From contig NZ_CARBVX010000002.1 in NCBI RefSeq assembly GCF_948948975.1, positions 1-64,000 of the forward strand: a stretch of DNA of 64,000 bases, given 5' to 3'. Source of the stretch: an uncultured Lactobacillus sp. (GTDB taxonomy: Bacteria; Bacillota; Bacilli; Lactobacillales; Lactobacillaceae). Shown here in pieces: positions 62,057 through 64,000 of the stretch. Within the stretch, counting starts at the first letter, position 1. Every line of letters begins with the position of its first letter. A program made the translations under genes and the position numbers. The notes beneath the pieces were generated by a model. It was given only the letters and a program-made list of their open reading frames with translations. It was not told the DNA's origin and made no database searches.

Positions 62057-64000
62057 ATGGCAGATAATAATCAAAAGCCAAGTAATTCTAGAATGGCTAA
62101 ACTTCATCCAAAAGGTAAGCCCCGCAAACGAATGTGGCTACAAATAATCAAGTGGCTCTTTATCGTAGCAATGTTAGTAGTTGTTTCTGGTGTAGGCTTA
62201 TTTGCATACTATGCTAAAGACGCTCCAAGCATCTCACAAGCTCAACTTCAAAGTGGTGGTACAAGTAGTCTGTATACTCGCGATGGAAAATTTCTTCTTT
62301 CTTTAGGATCAGAAAAAAGGACCTATGTTGATAATAAGGAAATTCCTAAAGAACTTAAAAATGCCATTATCTCTGTCGAAGATAGGCGTTTTTACAAAGA
62401 AGGAATCGGACTTGATCCAATTAGAATTATTGGTTCTGTCTTAGTTAATGCGAAAAGTAAAGGCGTGGCTGCAGGTGGATCAACTATTACTCAGCAGCTA
62501 GTTAAGTTATCGGTCTTCTCCACTGCTGCTTCTCAAAGAACTCTCCGTAGAAAAGCTCAGGAAGCATGGCTTTCAATGAAGGTAGAACGAGAATTTAGTA
62601 AAGAACAAATCTTGGAATTTTATATTAATAAAGTTTATATGAACTATGGTAACTACGGGATGGGTACAGCAGCCGACTATTACTATGGTAAAGACCTAAA
62701 GGATCTTGACCTAGCCCAAACTGCTCTTCTTGCAGGGATGCCTAATGCACCAGTTACGTATGATCCATACGTTTATCCCGAAAAAGCTAAATATAGACGT
62801 GACATTGTATTAAAAGCAATGCTCAGAAATGATAAAATTTCAAAAGCTCAATATAAACAAGCAGTTAATGAGCCCATTACTCAAGGCTTGCAGCCTAAGA
62901 AGAATAATTCGACTTCTGAATTACGAAAAGTAGATGATCCATACATCAAAGAAGTAATTAATGAAGTTAAGAGTAAGGGATTTAATCCATACAACGATAA
63001 TTTAAAAATTACAGTTAATATTGATCAAGATGCTCAACAAAAGCTTTATGACTTAGTAAATGATGGTTCTGTTCCATTTACTAATGACAAGATGCAAGTT
63101 GGAGCTACAATTATTGATCCTCGAACTGGTCATGTTATTGCCATTATTGGTGGACGTAAACTTCCTGCAGTTCAATTAGGTTTAAATCGCGCTGTTCAAA
63201 CTGGTCGTTCAACTGGTTCTACTGTTAAGCCAGTATTAGACTATGGTCCTGCAATTGAGTATCTTAACTGGCCAACTTCTCATATGTTAGACGACTCTAA
63301 ATATGTTTACCCTGGTACTAACATTCAACTTTATGACTGGGATAATAAATATGAGGGTAAAATAACTATGCGTCGCGCTCTTGAACAATCTAGAAATGTT
63401 CCAGCTGTTAAAACTTTAAGCAAGGTTGGAGTGGCAAGAGCTTCTCTTTTTGCAAGAAAACTCGGAGTTAATGTTCCTTCTGATTCTGGTCTATCAGTTG
63501 CAATTGGTGCTAATGCATCCTCTCTTCAAATGGCAGGCGCATTTGGTGCATTTGCTAATGACGGTATTTACCACAAACCACAATTTGTTTCAAAAATTGA
63601 AACTCCAGACGGCCTGACTAGAAATTATGATAGTAGTGGTACAAGAGTAATGAAGGAATCAACCGCCTATATTATGACCGACATGCTTAAAGGTGTTATG
63701 ACTAAAGGTTCGGGTACACAGGCACGCATTAGAAACTTATATGAAGCTGGTAAAACAGGGACGGTTAAATATTCTGATGAAGAGTTAGTAAGATATCCTC
63801 AATACAAAAATTCACCAAAAGATTCTTGGTTTGTTGGATATACGAAACTCTACTCAATGGGAATTTGGACTGGATATGATAATCTGAAAGATGGTACTCC
63901 TTCAGGTGTTGGAGCCTCTTCTGCTCAACTTCTATATAAGCAAATGATGTCATATCTAATGAGTGATAAAGCTAATAAAGACTGGTCAAAACCAAGCACA
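62057..64000 (+). CDS. pbp1A: penicillin-binding protein 1A (partial, runs off the window)
   Basis: First 648 residues. Cytoplasmic basic tail, membrane helix (about 29-50), GT51 glycosyltransferase (ISVEDRRFYKEGIGLDPIRI with the catalytic Glu, AAGGSTITQQLVKL, KVYMNYGNYGMGTAA), then the transpeptidase with STVK (GRSTGSTVKP), SRN (EQSRNVPAV) and KTG (AGKTGTVKY). It polymerises and crosslinks peptidoglycan. The stop is beyond the window. Confidence 0.95.
   Translation, partial: MADNNQKPSNSRMAKLHPKGKPRKRMWLQIIKWLFIVAMLVVVSGVGLFAYYAKDAPSISQAQLQSGGTSSLYTRDGKFLLSLGSEKRTYVDNKEIPKELKNAIISVEDRRFYKEGIGLDPIRIIGSVLVNAKSKGVAAGGSTITQQLVKLSVFSTAASQRTLRRKAQEAWLSMKVEREFSKEQILEFYINKVYMNYGNYGMGTAADYYYGKDLKDLDLAQTALLAGMPNAPVTYDPYVYPEKAKYRRDIVLKAMLRNDKISKAQYKQAVNEPITQGLQPKKNNSTSELRKVDDPYIKEVINEVKSKGFNPYNDNLKITVNIDQDAQQKLYDLVNDGSVPFTNDKMQVGATIIDPRTGHVIAIIGGRKLPAVQLGLNRAVQTGRSTGSTVKPVLDYGPAIEYLNWPTSHMLDDSKYVYPGTNIQLYDWDNKYEGKITMRRALEQSRNVPAVKTLSKVGVARASLFARKLGVNVPSDSGLSVAIGANASSLQMAGAFGAFANDGIYHKPQFVSKIETPDGLTRNYDSSGTRVMKESTAYIMTDMLKGVMTKGSGTQARIRNLYEAGKTGTVKYSDEELVRYPQYKNSPKDSWFVGYTKLYSMGIWTGYDNLKDGTPSGVGASSAQLLYKQMMSYLMSDKANKDWSKPST

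Noticed and set aside
1-64000. CRISPR array
   Set aside because: No regularly spaced direct repeats with unique spacers were seen; the tandem arms at 43776-43857 have no spacers and form a terminator.

Overview
The window looks like a low-GC Lactobacillus chromosome of the gasseri/johnsonii type. This is inferred from very AT-rich codon use, Firmicute gene clusters (recU-pbp1A-ypsA-gpsB-rnpB, lspA-rluD-car, divergent plsY/parE-parC) and a prophage with LL-H-type holin, GH25 lysin and BppU-type baseplate. Species identity is inference.

Layout: 1-1444 holds the broken end of an ABC exporter (permease fragment, intact ATPase, 35-codon stub). 1463-13928 is ordinary chromosome: aldo/keto reductase, sugar acetyltransferase, plsY, parE-parC, a LysR regulator, Mn-dependent pyrophosphatase, recQ (split into two frames), cyclophilin and a DUF1275 membrane protein, most of them followed by clear intrinsic terminators. 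14660-39661 is a prophage bounded by an 18-bp direct repeat. Its late genes (lysin, holin, tail, head completion) run leftward; cI, cargo genes and integrase run rightward. It is defective: a large deletion joins an ERF recombinase directly to the 3' part of the major capsid gene, so terminase, portal and replication genes are absent, and the antirepressor carries an in-frame TGA.

39662-42197 is the collapsed remnant of a second, related prophage lying in tandem. It keeps, in the same order as the intact element, a decayed lysin, holin, antirepressor start, cI 3' end and SHOCT gene end. It also keeps one intact cargo gene, an Abi_2/HEPN abortive-infection protein, and a 155-bp repeat found just before int in the first prophage. 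Upstream of the Abi gene is a near-consensus promoter, a short predicted RNA with two hairpins, and an intrinsic-terminator-like hairpin. This is the best candidate in the window for an RNA-controlled defence toxin.

42428-64000 returns to chromosome: xerS, a truncated LysR stub, a Ser/Gln-rich anchored protein, two DegV proteins, a MarR regulator divergent from rqcH, and a leftward operon of a small membrane protein, fhs, lspA, rluD, carA and carB. CarA and CarB are full length but have lost their catalytic residues in the glutaminase site and in both ATP-grasp halves. The end carries a phosphoesterase, a THUMP RNA methyltransferase, rnpB, gpsB, ypsA, recU and the first 648 codons of pbp1A.
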